NCBI GenBank assembly: GCA_002928535.1
Contig: PERG01000009.1
Span: forward strand, 29,702 to 93,701
DNA length: 64,000 bases
Origin: Methylotenera sp.
GTDB lineage: Bacteria > Pseudomonadota > Gammaproteobacteria > Burkholderiales > Methylophilaceae
Direction: 5' to 3'
Below, in pieces: positions 55,361-63,619 of the stretch. How positions within the stretch are numbered: the first letter of the stretch is position 1; each line of letters starts with the position of its first letter. A model generated the notes under the pieces. That model was not told where the DNA came from. It made no database searches and saw nothing but the letters and a program-made list of their open reading frames with translations. Both the position numbers and the translations under genes were made by a program.

Positions 55361-55376
55361 TGCTTAATATTAAGCA
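55361..55376. other. 16-bp perfect palindrome between hisF and hisI
   Basis: TGCTTAATATTAAGCA is perfectly self-complementary. With one bulged base the pairing extends to AAGT/ACTT on the flanks. No T-run follows, so it is not an obvious terminator; it may be an RNA-processing hairpin or a protein site. Confidence 0.5.
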
Positions 55377-55407
55377 ACTTTGTAAGTTATAGGGAACTGG
55401 TGGATAA

Positions 55408-55809
55408 ATGAACTGGCTGGATGCAATCAACTGGGATGCCAATGGGCTAGTGCCTGTAATTGCACAGGAACATAGCTCCGGACGTGTGCTCATGTTCGCC
55501 TGGATGAACCGTGAGGCGCTCATGATGACCAGCCAAACCAAACAAGCCGTGTATTGGTCGCGTTCCCGCAATAAGCTGTGGCGCAAGGGTGAAGAATCAG
55601 GTCACGTGCAGCATGTGCATGAAATCAGGCTGGATTGTGATGAAGATGTTATTCTCATCGAAGTTGAGCAGGTTGGAGGCATTGCTTGTCACACTGGCCG
55701 TCATAATTGCTTTTTTAAAAAACTGGATCAGGATCAATGGCTGGTAGATCAGCCTGTCATTAAAAATCCTGACGATATTTATCATAAAGAAACCCATTCG
55801 CATGAATGA
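55408..55809 (+). CDS. hisI: Phosphoribosyl-AMP cyclohydrolase HisI
   Basis: 133 residues. [26 protein letters not shown], the [14 protein letters not shown] metal-binding Asp/Cys segment and [14 protein letters not shown] are diagnostic. It is separate from HisE, as in most betaproteobacteria, rather than fused as in E. coli. It overlaps hisE by eight bases. Confidence 0.96.
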   Translation: MNWLDAINWDANGLVPVIAQEHSSGRVLMFAWMNREALMMTSQTKQAVYWSRSRNKLWRKGEESGHVQHVHEIRLDCDEDVILIEVEQVGGIACHTGRHNCFFKKLDQDQWLVDQPVIKNPDDIYHKETHSHE

Positions 55810-56122
55810 TATTTTGAATCGCTTAAGTGACTTGTTAGAGACGCGTAAAAGTGCCGACCCACAGTCATCTTATGTCGCAAAGCTTTACAGCAAAGGCATG
55901 AATGGCATTCTTAAAAAAGTGGGCGAAGAAGCGGCTGAAACGATTATCGCCGCCAAAGACGGTGAAAAGTCTCAGCTGATTTACGAAACAGCCGATTTAT
56001 GGTTTCACACTTTAGTTATGCTGGCACACGCCGGTATCAAGCCCCAGGAAGTCTTGGATGAATTGGCAAGGCGCGAAGGCTTGTCTGGCATTGATGAAAA
56101 AGCCGCACGTACTTCGAGTTAG
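55802..56122 (+). CDS. hisE: Phosphoribosyl-ATP pyrophosphatase HisE
   Basis: 106 residues, all-helical MazG-like fold. The metal-binding EExxE-type helix is [16 protein letters not shown], followed by [17 protein letters not shown] with the second acidic pair. It releases pyrophosphate from phosphoribosyl-ATP. Its ATG lies inside the hisI end; hinT follows by 11 bases. Confidence 0.95.
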   Translation: MNDILNRLSDLLETRKSADPQSSYVAKLYSKGMNGILKKVGEEAAETIIAAKDGEKSQLIYETADLWFHTLVMLAHAGIKPQEVLDELARREGLSGIDEKAARTSS

Positions 56123-56133
56123 TTAAGGTCAAT

Positions 56134-56472
56134 ATGAGCTCAGACTGTATCTTTTGCAAAATTGTAGCGGGTAGCATCCCCTCTCAAAAGCTCTATGAAG
56201 ATGATGATGTGATTGTCTTTAATGACATTAAGCCAATTTCTAAAGTCCATTTTCTCATCGTGCCGAAACTGCATGTAGAAAGTCTTGCGAGCTGTGAAGT
56301 GCAACATCAGGCATTATTAGGTAAGATGCTGTTACTCGCACCTAAACTGGCAAAAGAGCAAGGCTTGGCAGGGTTCCGGACCATGATTAATACCGGGCGT
56401 GAAGGCGGGCAGGAAGTGTTTCATATACATGTGCATGTATTTGGTGGCGGCGAAAAGCTACCGAGAATCTAA
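56134..56472 (+). CDS. hinT: HIT family purine nucleoside phosphoramidase HinT
   Basis: 112 residues. CIFCKIVAGSIPSQKLYEDDDVIVFNDI opens the protein and the histidine triad is HIHVHVFGG near the C-terminus. HinT hydrolyses AMP-lysine and other phosphoramidates. It commonly lies between his and tat genes in beta- and gammaproteobacteria, as here, and is probably cotranscribed with hisE. Confidence 0.95.
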   Translation: MSSDCIFCKIVAGSIPSQKLYEDDDVIVFNDIKPISKVHFLIVPKLHVESLASCEVQHQALLGKMLLLAPKLAKEQGLAGFRTMINTGREGGQEVFHIHVHVFGGGEKLPRI

Positions 56473-56506
56473 GACGTAAATAGCGTTCCATTTAAGGAGA
56501 ATCGGC

Positions 56507-56908
56507 ATGGGCTCATTTAGTATTTGGCATTGGTTGATTGTATTGTTAGTAGTGGTGCTAATTTTCGGAACCAAAAAACTACGCAATATTGGCGGCGATG
56601 TAGGCGGCGCGGTTAAAAGCTTTAAAGACGCGGTAACCGATGAAAAAAATGCTGGCAATATTAATGCCAGCAATACAGTAAAATCTAACAACGCACAGCT
56701 AATTGAAGCGGATGTAGTTGAAGTGCCGGTAGCAAAAACGCCAACTAAAAAGAAAGCAACAGCAGTTAAAAAGCCAGCTGCAACAAAGCCCAAAACCGCA
56801 ACTGCAAAAATGGAAGCACCAGCAGTTAAAAAGCCAGCAGCTAAAAAGCCTGCAGTTGCTAAGACTAAAACAGCTTCAGCCGCTAAATCCAAAGCTGCAA
56901 AAGCTTAG
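56507..56908 (+). CDS. tatA: Twin-arginine translocase subunit TatA with a Lys/Ala/Pro tail
   Basis: 133 residues. The N-terminal helix (about 5-20) followed by [21 protein letters not shown] is the TatA hinge and amphipathic helix. After residue 77 comes an unusual 56-residue tail of KKPAA-like units (Lys, Ala, Pro, Thr), giving about 40 residues more than the usual 80-90. TatA oligomers open the membrane for folded proteins. The tail is compositionally like histone H1 and is probably disordered and cytosolic. AAGGAGA precedes ATG 56507. Confidence 0.94.
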   Translation: MGSFSIWHWLIVLLVVVLIFGTKKLRNIGGDVGGAVKSFKDAVTDEKNAGNINASNTVKSNNAQLIEADVVEVPVAKTPTKKKATAVKKPAATKPKTATAKMEAPAVKKPAAKKPAVAKTKTASAAKSKAAKA

Positions 56909-56942
56909 TTTCATCTAGTTCTTCTAAACCAGGCCTGTTCTT

Positions 56943-57269
56943 GTGTTTGATGTCGCTTTTTCAGAATTGCTGGTCATTGCAGTCGTGGCTTTATTGGTCA
57001 TAGGCCCAGAACGTTTGCCTAAAGTAGCTCGCACCTTAGGCGCTTTAACCGGACGCATGCAGCGGTATGTTGCCCAGGTTAAAGAAGAAGTAAATCGTGA
57101 AGTGCGCTTCCAGGAGCTTCAGCAGTTACAACAAGAGATTCAAGCGACTGCAACAAAGACCGAATCCAATATTCAACAGCAGATGGATCAGATTTCCCAA
57201 GACTTGCCAGATTTCTCGAATGAACCACAGGACTTAACACAATCCAAGCCTGAAAAAGACGCTACCTAG
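56943..57269 (+). CDS. tatB: Twin-arginine translocase subunit TatB
   Basis: 108 residues from GTG 56943. FDVAFSELLVIAVVALLVIGPERLPKVARTLG is the TatB transmembrane helix and conserved Glu/Pro hinge. A Gln-rich amphipathic helix (QELQQLQQEIQAT) and short acidic tail follow. With TatC it forms the signal-peptide receptor. Its stop shares one base with the tatC start. Confidence 0.95.
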   Translation: MFDVAFSELLVIAVVALLVIGPERLPKVARTLGALTGRMQRYVAQVKEEVNREVRFQELQQLQQEIQATATKTESNIQQQMDQISQDLPDFSNEPQDLTQSKPEKDAT

Positions 57270-58006
57270 TGACACCTACCGAAAGTTTTATCTCACATTT
57301 AATTGAATTGCGTGATCGCTTATTACGCATTGTGATTGGATTTTTTGTAGTTTTCGTTTTGTTTTTCCCTTTTGCCAACCAAATTTATGCCTTATTGGCT
57401 GCTCCGTTATTGAGCCAACTACCCGCAGGTGGGCAAATGATCGCCACAGCAGTGACAACCCCATTCTTTGTGCCATTAAAGGTCGCCATGATGGCCGCTT
57501 TTGTGGTTTCATTGCCACATACGCTTTACCAGTTATGGGCTTTTGTCGCGCCAGGCTTGTATGCGCATGAAAAGCGCTTTATGGTGCCTATGATTGTGGC
57601 CAGCACTTTGTTGTTTTTATCAGGAATGGCATTTGCGTATTACCTGGTGTTCCCCGTAATTTTTGGCTTTATTGTCGGTAGCGCGCCCATAGGTGTGGCT
57701 GTGATGACGGATATCGGTAATTATCTTGATTTCGTACTTACATTATTTATGGCGTTTGGCTTGGCATTTGAAGTGCCGATCGCAGTTGTGATGGCAGTTA
57801 GATTTGGTTGGGTAAGTCGTAAAGCCCTACAGGAAGCACGCGGCTATGTGATAGTAGGGGCATTTGTCATTGGCGCAATCTTTACCCCGCCGGATATCAT
57901 TTCACAATTCATGCTGGCTGTGCCGATGTGGCTACTATATGAACTTGGAATTATCGTATCTAAATTCACCCAGCGCGCAGAACCTAAGATTCTGCCGCCG
58001 GCATAA
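57269..58006 (+). CDS. tatC: Twin-arginine translocase subunit TatC
   Basis: 245 residues, six transmembrane helices, GTG start at 57269. SFISHLIELRDRLLRI near the N-terminus is the signal-peptide-binding region with its conserved Glu, and YQLWAFVAPGLYAHEKRF is the first periplasmic/cytoplasmic signature. A plausible nearby substrate is the Rieske protein encoded by petA 2 kb on. The gene ends 24 bases before the opposing htrA-type gene. Confidence 0.96.
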   Translation: MTPTESFISHLIELRDRLLRIVIGFFVVFVLFFPFANQIYALLAAPLLSQLPAGGQMIATAVTTPFFVPLKVAMMAAFVVSLPHTLYQLWAFVAPGLYAHEKRFMVPMIVASTLLFLSGMAFAYYLVFPVIFGFIVGSAPIGVAVMTDIGNYLDFVLTLFMAFGLAFEVPIAVVMAVRFGWVSRKALQEARGYVIVGAFVIGAIFTPPDIISQFMLAVPMWLLYELGIIVSKFTQRAEPKILPPA

Positions 58007-58030
58007 ATTTTCTACGCTATTTACTTAAGT

Positions 58031-59206
58031 TTATTCCCGCGCGATCATTGGTTTTGGCCGTTTGCCCACAATGATAGGCACATTAAGCGTCTTCTCTGCG
58101 CGCGCAATTTTCAATACAGCTTTTTGATTTGGTTTTAATGCTGCAATTAGATTGAGCATGCTGCCGCTATCGGTTACCTCTTTGCCTTCAATTTCCAGTA
58201 ACACATCACCAGCACGCAGTCCTGCTTTATCAGCGGGGCTATTGCGTAAAACACCGGCAATTAATGAGCCTTGGGTGCGAGTCAACTTAAACGACTCGGC
58301 TAATTCAGGTGTAATGTCTTGCGCTTCAATGCCTATCCATCCTCGGGTGACGTCACCTTGGCTGATGATTTGCTCCATAACCTGGCGCGCTAAGGTGACG
58401 GGAATGGCAAAGCCAATCCCCATAGAACCACCGCTACGGGAATAAATAGCACTATTGATGCCGACTAAGTTGCCTTCGGCATCAATCAATGCACCACCAG
58501 AGTTCCCAGGATTGATGGAAGCATCCGTCTGGATAAAGTTCTCGTAGGTGTTAATGCCTAAGTGGTTGCGCCCAAGCGCGCTCACAATCCCTTGGGTTAC
58601 AGTTTGGCCGACACCAAAGGGGTTGCCGATCGCAAGCACAACATCGCCCACACTTAAAGTATCCGAGCTGGAAAAAGTAATCGCAGGTAAATTATCTGCA
58701 TCAACCTTGATCAAGGCTAAATCCGTGTCAGGATCGGTACCCACCACTTTAGCTGACATTTTTCGACCATCTGACAGTGCAATCTCGATCTCATCCGCAG
58801 TTGCAACGACATGGTTATTGGTCAGAATTAAGCCTTGCTCGCTTACAATCACGCCCGAGCCTAAGCTATTGTCAGGTTGTGGCGGATTTTCCATATCTTC
58901 CAGTTGATCACCAAAAAACTGCCTGAAAAGCGGATCATCAAGATACTTTTGATGCGGATTTAACGTGACATTCTTACTGGTGAAAATATTGACCACCGCA
59001 GGCATGGCTTTTTTGGCGGCTAAACTGTAAGAACCAGCTAAAGGTATTTTTTTAGTCTCTGTGTTGACTTGCTTCACCACAATTTCTTGATTGGGTTTAT
59101 TCAGCAACTGTGGGAAAAAAATGCGACCCACAAAAAGTATTGCCAAGCTTATCGTGACAGCCTGAGCAAAAATAAGCCATAATTTTTTATGTAAGGAATG
59201 ATTCAT
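58031..59206 (-). CDS. HtrA-family serine protease (DegS/AlgW-like, one PDZ)
   Basis: 391 residues. An N-terminal hydrophobic anchor (about 8-30) leads to a trypsin-like domain with triad His in TNNHVVATADE, Asp in DTDLALIKVD and Ser in GNSGGALID, then a single C-terminal PDZ domain (about 285-380; DKAGLRAGDVLLEIEG). One PDZ and an uncleaved anchor fit DegS/HhoB/AlgW, periplasmic proteases that sense misfolded outer-membrane proteins and can start sigma-E release, rather than two-PDZ DegP. This gene is the usual neighbour of tat and pet genes in betaproteobacteria. Divergent from nif3. Confidence 0.9.
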   Translation of the reverse strand: MNHSLHKKLWLIFAQAVTISLAILFVGRIFFPQLLNKPNQEIVVKQVNTETKKIPLAGSYSLAAKKAMPAVVNIFTSKNVTLNPHQKYLDDPLFRQFFGDQLEDMENPPQPDNSLGSGVIVSEQGLILTNNHVVATADEIEIALSDGRKMSAKVVGTDPDTDLALIKVDADNLPAITFSSSDTLSVGDVVLAIGNPFGVGQTVTQGIVSALGRNHLGINTYENFIQTDASINPGNSGGALIDAEGNLVGINSAIYSRSGGSMGIGFAIPVTLARQVMEQIISQGDVTRGWIGIEAQDITPELAESFKLTRTQGSLIAGVLRNSPADKAGLRAGDVLLEIEGKEVTDSGSMLNLIAALKPNQKAVLKIARAEKTLNVPIIVGKRPKPMIARE

Positions 59207-59292
59207 TATCTTTAAAGCTAGCTAAGTAATAGGATGGTGTAGATATGGCGTTATTTAACTCAAATTCAATATAGAAAACTCACGGTAAACCC

Positions 59293-60039
59293 ATGAACAT
59301 CAATGCGTTAATACATTATACCCAACAACTCCTACAAGTTGAGCGTTTCAAAGACTACTGTCCGAATGGGCTACAGGTTCAGGGAAAAACTGAAGTTCGC
59401 AAAATTGTAACTGGGGTCACCGCTAGCATGGCATTGCTACAAGCGGCGCATGAAGCAAGCGCTGATTTAATTCTTGTGCACCATGGCTATTTTTGGCGTA
59501 ATGAAGACCCTCGCATCGTAGGCATCAAGCGTAATCGCCTGGCATTTCTATTGAAACATGAGCTGAATCTGGCGGCCTATCATCTGCCACTAGATGCACA
59601 TATCACTTTAGGAAACAACGTGCAGCTAGGTAATCTGCTGGGTTTTGAGCTTGAAGGGTTTTCAGGTGATCCAGCTATTATTGCTTATGGACAGTTGAAG
59701 CATGTGGTTAACTTGCAAACGCTAGCCGGCCATATCGAAACTACATTGGGACGCAAACCTTTAACGATAGGCGATTCACAAAAAATCGTGAAAAAAATAG
59801 CCTGGTGTACAGGTGCTGCACAAGGCTATATTGAAAGCGCCATTGAGTTGGGTGTGGACGTTTTTATCAGTGGCGAGATTTCTGAGCAAACTACTCATTT
59901 AGCCTTGGAGTCTGGCGTATCTTATATTTCTGCGGGGCATCATGTAACAGAACGCTATGGTATCAAAGCACTAGGCATGCATTTAGCAGATAAATTCCAA
60001 TTGGAGCATCAATTCATAGACATTGAAAATCCGGTTTAA
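59293..60039 (+). CDS. Nif3-like dinuclear metal-centre protein (YbgI family)
   Basis: 248 residues. KDYCPNGLQVQG at the start and the metal-ligand segments VHHGYFWR, AAYHLPLDAHITLGNN, SGEISEQTTHLALES and SAGHHVTERYGIKALG match the Nif3/YbgI family, hexameric rings with two metals per subunit. A GTP cyclohydrolase-1-like (NIF3) activity has been proposed for some members, but the role is not settled. Start ATG 59293; petA follows after a 180-base spacer with its own promoter. Confidence 0.9.
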   Translation: MNINALIHYTQQLLQVERFKDYCPNGLQVQGKTEVRKIVTGVTASMALLQAAHEASADLILVHHGYFWRNEDPRIVGIKRNRLAFLLKHELNLAAYHLPLDAHITLGNNVQLGNLLGFELEGFSGDPAIIAYGQLKHVVNLQTLAGHIETTLGRKPLTIGDSQKIVKKIAWCTGAAQGYIESAIELGVDVFISGEISEQTTHLALESGVSYISAGHHVTERYGIKALGMHLADKFQLEHQFIDIENPV

Positions 60040-60094
60040 TTGTTATATTTCAGTGACTTATTAAATAAAGCTTTAATTAATGAACGAAAAATTG

Positions 60095-60100
60095 TATAAT
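60095..60100 (+). promoter_or_regulatory. Candidate -10 box of the petABC operon
   Basis: TATAAT is a full -10 match 119 bases upstream of petA, with only a weak TTTAAT as -35 seventeen bases before. This spacer is the only long one ahead of petABC and sspA, so a promoter here is likely. Confidence 0.45.
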
Positions 60101-60219
60101 CCTGCGCTGCTTGTATCCAGCAGTCTTTGTCGTAACAACAGGTAATAGTTAATACCCATTTAGTAAATGTGCTTTGGCGTTACAACGCCAGTGCGCGCAC
60201 TCAGATCACAAGGAAGCAC

Positions 60220-60858
60220 ATGTCAGACAATCCAGTCGGTTCACCAATGAACCAAGATTTAGCAAACCGAGACTCTCAGGTAGATTTAGAAAAACGAAAT
60301 TTTTTATTAGCGACATCTGCGGTTGGCGCTTTAGGCGCGGCGGCAGTAGCAGTGCCTTTTGTAAAAAGCATGACACCTAGTGAGCGCGCTAAAGCAGCCG
60401 GTGCGCCTGTAGAAGTGGATATTAGCAAAATTGAACCGGGCACCATGTTAACTGCTGAATGGCGCGGACAGCCGGTATGGATTATTAATCGTACAGACGA
60501 GATGACCGCTGAGTTGGCAAAACACAATGACCAACTTTCTGACCCGGCATGTGAAGTGACTTCTCAACAGCCTAATTATTGTAAAAATGCGAATCGTTCG
60601 ATTAAGCCAAATGTGGCAGTGATTGTGGGTATTTGTACCCACTTGGGCTGTTCTCCAACAGCTAAATTGCAGGCCAATGGCGATATGGGTGAAAGCTGGA
60701 CTGGCGGTTTCTTTTGCCCATGTCACGGATCCAAGTTCGACCTGGCAGGCCGTGTATTCAAAGGTTCTCCTGCACCAATCAATCTGGTTGTGCCGCCACA
60801 TAAATATCTTGCCGACAATACCTTGTTAATCGGTGTGGATACGGAAGAGAAAGCCTAA
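60220..60858 (+). CDS. petA: Ubiquinol-cytochrome c reductase Rieske subunit
   Basis: 212 residues from ATG 60220 (AAGGAAG upstream; an upstream GTG at 60169 has no ribosome-binding site). The 2Fe-2S ligands are C139/H141 in CTHLGC and C166/H169 in CPCHGS, with C144 and C168 forming the disulfide. A single membrane helix (about 28-48) follows K25-R26-N-F-L, a Tat-like signal with Lys-Arg in place of the twin Arg. It is the first subunit of the bc1 complex, two bases before petB. Confidence 0.96.
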   Translation: MSDNPVGSPMNQDLANRDSQVDLEKRNFLLATSAVGALGAAAVAVPFVKSMTPSERAKAAGAPVEVDISKIEPGTMLTAEWRGQPVWIINRTDEMTAELAKHNDQLSDPACEVTSQQPNYCKNANRSIKPNVAVIVGICTHLGCSPTAKLQANGDMGESWTGGFFCPCHGSKFDLAGRVFKGSPAPINLVVPPHKYLADNTLLIGVDTEEKA

Positions 60859-60860
60859 TC

Positions 60861-62159
60861 ATGATAGAACAAAAAAAATCAGCTTTGGCCGCAGGTGTTG
60901 ATAAAACAGTTGCTTGGGTGGATGAGCGTTTCCCACTCACCAGCAATATCAAAGCACACTTAACGGAATATTACGCGCCAAAAAATTTCAACTTCTGGTA
61001 TTTCTTCGGTTCATTAGCTTTATTAGTGTTGGTAATGCAGATTCTTACCGGTATCTTCCTGACCATGCATTACAAGCCTGACGCGGATCTGGCGTTCGGT
61101 TCTGTTGAATACATCATGCGTGATGTGCCATGGGGCTGGTTGATTCGCTATATGCACTCGACAGGCGCATCCATGTTCTTTGTGGTCGTTTATCTACACA
61201 TGTTCCGTGGCATTATTTACGGCTCCTATCGCAATCCACGTGAACTCATTTGGTTATTCGGCGTGGGCATTTTCCTATGCTTAATGGGGGAGGCGTTCTT
61301 CGGTTACCTATTACCTTGGGGTCAAATGTCTTACTGGGGTGCACAAGTGATTGTGAACCTGTTCTCTGCAATTCCATTTATCGGTCCGGATGTGTCTGAG
61401 TGGTTGCGTGGCGACTATTTAGTGTCTGATGCTACATTGAATCGTTTCTTTGCTTTCCACGTGATCGCTTTGCCCTTAGTGTTGCTCGGTTTGGTGATGG
61501 CGCATCTGATTGCATTGCATGAAGTGGGTTCAAATAATCCCGACGGTATCGAAATCAAGAAATTGAAAGATCCACAAACCGGTATTCCGCTGGATGGCAT
61601 TGCCTTCCATCCTTATTACACGGTGAAAGATTTAGTCGGCGTGACTGTATTCCTGATGGTGTTTTCCGCTGTGTTGTTCTTTGCACCGGAAATGGGTGGT
61701 TACTTCCTGGAGGCGAACAACTTTATTCCGGCAGATCCGCTTAAAACGCCCGCACACATTGCGCCTGTTTGGTACTTCACGCCTTATTATTCAATCTTGC
61801 GTGCAGTACCGCCGATTTTTAATTCACAATTCCCAGGCGTTGCGGCAATGGGCTTATCTGTTGCGATTTTCGCACTGTTGCCATGGCTGGATAAAGGAGC
61901 GGTGAAATCGATTCGTTACCGTGGCAGCTTGTATAAAAAATGGTTGGCTGCTTTTGTAGTGAGCTTCCTGATTTTAGGTTATCTCGGCACTGTACCTTCC
62001 AACGTATGGGGTCAGTTCGGCCCTTGGCTAGGTGGTGCAGATCGTGCAACGGTCGTCGCACGTATCTTTACCGCGGTGTACTTTTTGTTCTTCTTACTCA
62101 TGCCTTGGTATACCAAAAAAGATCAAACTAAACCCGTGCCAGAAAGGGTGACAGGATAG
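60861..62159 (+). CDS. petB: Ubiquinol-cytochrome c reductase cytochrome b
   Basis: 432 residues, eight transmembrane helices. The b-heme histidines lie in RYMHSTGASMFFVVVYLHMFRG and FFAFHVIALPLVLLGLVMAHLIALHEVG, and the quinol-oxidation PEWY motif appears as PVWYFTPYYSILRAVP. The two-helix extension at the C-terminus is as usual for proteobacterial cytochrome b. It oxidises quinol in the bc1 complex. Start ATG 60861. Confidence 0.97.
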   Translation: MIEQKKSALAAGVDKTVAWVDERFPLTSNIKAHLTEYYAPKNFNFWYFFGSLALLVLVMQILTGIFLTMHYKPDADLAFGSVEYIMRDVPWGWLIRYMHSTGASMFFVVVYLHMFRGIIYGSYRNPRELIWLFGVGIFLCLMGEAFFGYLLPWGQMSYWGAQVIVNLFSAIPFIGPDVSEWLRGDYLVSDATLNRFFAFHVIALPLVLLGLVMAHLIALHEVGSNNPDGIEIKKLKDPQTGIPLDGIAFHPYYTVKDLVGVTVFLMVFSAVLFFAPEMGGYFLEANNFIPADPLKTPAHIAPVWYFTPYYSILRAVPPIFNSQFPGVAAMGLSVAIFALLPWLDKGAVKSIRYRGSLYKKWLAAFVVSFLILGYLGTVPSNVWGQFGPWLGGADRATVVARIFTAVYFLFFLLMPWYTKKDQTKPVPERVTG

Positions 62160-62163
62160 TCTC

Positions 62164-62856
62164 ATGAAAAAAATAATTTTACTTTTAGCATTACTGCCAT
62201 TATTTGTGATGGCGAACGAAGAAGTGGCTTTGGATAAAGCGCCAATAGACGCTTCCAACCATGAATCTTTACAGCGTGGTGCGCGTACTTTTGTAAACTA
62301 TTGCTTGAATTGCCATAGTGCCAATTACATGCGATACAACCGCTTGATGGAAATCGGCCTCACGGAAAAGCAGATTAAAGATAATTTGCTGTTCGCCGGA
62401 GAAAAAGTGGGCGATACCATGAAAGTGGCGATCAATAAAAATGATGCGAAAAAATGGTTTGGCGCAGCGCCGCCTGATTTATCCGTAGAAGTACGTGCTC
62501 GCGGAGCAGACTGGGTCTATAGCTATATGCGCGGTTTCTACCGCGACGATACACGCCCAACCGGCTGGAATAATACCGTGTATGACAAAGTGGCCATGCC
62601 GCATGTGTTGTATGAACTGCAAGGTGAACAAACGCTGAATCATGAAACGCATGCACTGGAATTGTCTAAACCCGGTAAATTGTCTGTAGAAGAATACGAT
62701 ACATTGGTTGGCGATTTGACCAACTTTATGGCCTACATGGCCGAACCTGCAAAACAACAGCGTAATCATTTGGGTTGGTTTGTTTTACTGTTTTTGGGAG
62801 TGTTGTTAGTACTTACTTACAAACTCAAAAAAGCTTATTGGAAGGATATACACTAA
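62164..62856 (+). CDS. petC: Ubiquinol-cytochrome c reductase cytochrome c1
   Basis: 230 residues with a signal peptide ending at about residue 17 (PLFVMA). One heme c site is CLNCH in the FVNYCLNCHSANYMRYNRL segment, and the axial Met is in the KVAMPHVL region. A C-terminal membrane helix (about 205-222) anchors it. It passes electrons from the Rieske centre to soluble cytochromes, such as the c4 encoded at 34.4 kb. Confidence 0.96.
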   Translation: MKKIILLLALLPLFVMANEEVALDKAPIDASNHESLQRGARTFVNYCLNCHSANYMRYNRLMEIGLTEKQIKDNLLFAGEKVGDTMKVAINKNDAKKWFGAAPPDLSVEVRARGADWVYSYMRGFYRDDTRPTGWNNTVYDKVAMPHVLYELQGEQTLNHETHALELSKPGKLSVEEYDTLVGDLTNFMAYMAEPAKQQRNHLGWFVLLFLGVLLVLTYKLKKAYWKDIH

Positions 62857-62857
62857 G

Positions 62858-63457
62858 ATGATGACTTTATACTCAGGGACAACTGATCCCTATAGCCACC
62901 GTTGCCGCATTGTGCTGTTTGAAAAAGGCATGGACTTTCAAGTCATTGATGTTGATCTGGCAAACAAGCCGGAAGATTTGGCTGTAATTAATCCATACAA
63001 TCATGTGCCAGTATTGGTGGAGCGTGACTTGGTATTGTCAGAGGCGAATATCATCAATGAATATATTGACGAGCGCTTCCCACATCCACAATTGATGCCG
63101 CCTGATCCTGTGATGCGCGCGCGCGCGCGTTTGTTTTTGCATGATTTTGAAAAACAATTATTCGATCACATCAAAGACATTGAGTCTGGCGATGATGCGA
63201 AAGCGGACAAAGCGCGTTTAACTATTCGTGATAACTTAACGCAATTAGTGCCAATATTTTCTAAACAAAATTACCTATTAGGCGATGATTACTCTATGTT
63301 GGACGTTGCGGTCACCCCATTGCTATGGCGTTTAGGTCATTACGGTATCGACTTGCCAAACCAAGCAGCGCCAATTTTAAAATATGCCGAGCGTTTATTC
63401 TCAAGGCCGTTGTATTCCGATGCGATGACACCATCAGAGAAAGCAATGCGTAAGTAA
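62858..63457 (+). CDS. sspA: Stringent starvation protein A
   Basis: 199 residues with a GST-like fold: a thioredoxin domain (TLYSGTTDPYSHRCRIVLFEKGMDF, then NPYNHVPVLVERDLVLSEANIINEYIDERFP) and an all-helical C-terminal domain. SspA binds RNA polymerase and redirects transcription under nutrient stress. It lies one base after petC, in the conserved pet-ssp order. Two adjacent ATGs (62858, 62861) are possible starts. Confidence 0.94.
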   Translation: MMTLYSGTTDPYSHRCRIVLFEKGMDFQVIDVDLANKPEDLAVINPYNHVPVLVERDLVLSEANIINEYIDERFPHPQLMPPDPVMRARARLFLHDFEKQLFDHIKDIESGDDAKADKARLTIRDNLTQLVPIFSKQNYLLGDDYSMLDVAVTPLLWRLGHYGIDLPNQAAPILKYAERLFSRPLYSDAMTPSEKAMRK

Positions 63458-63511
63458 TTTAACAAAACCTTTGTATTAGCAAAGGGATAATGTGAAGTTG
63501 TAATTTAGATC

Positions 63512-63550
63512 AGCCGGGTATATATATTCATATAGTACTCGGCTTTTTTC
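63512..63550 (+). terminator. Intrinsic terminator between sspA and sspB
   Basis: AGCCGGGTA pairs with TAGTACTCGGCT (core AGCCG/CGGCT, 63512-63516 and 63540-63544) around an AT-rich loop and runs into TTTTTT. It would end the pet-sspA transcript, so sspB may have its own promoter in the next 70 bases or depend on read-through. Confidence 0.7.
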
Positions 63551-63619
63551 TGCACCTCGCCTAAGTTTAAAGGTCATATGGGTTTAATGGTCACATGGAT
63601 TTTGATTGGAAGAATGTAA

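Noticed and set aside
63115..63129. Alternating GC run of 15 bases, possibly Z-DNA forming
   Set aside because: It lies inside sspA and encodes the conserved-looking Arg-Ala-Arg stretch of a helix; codon choice explains it.
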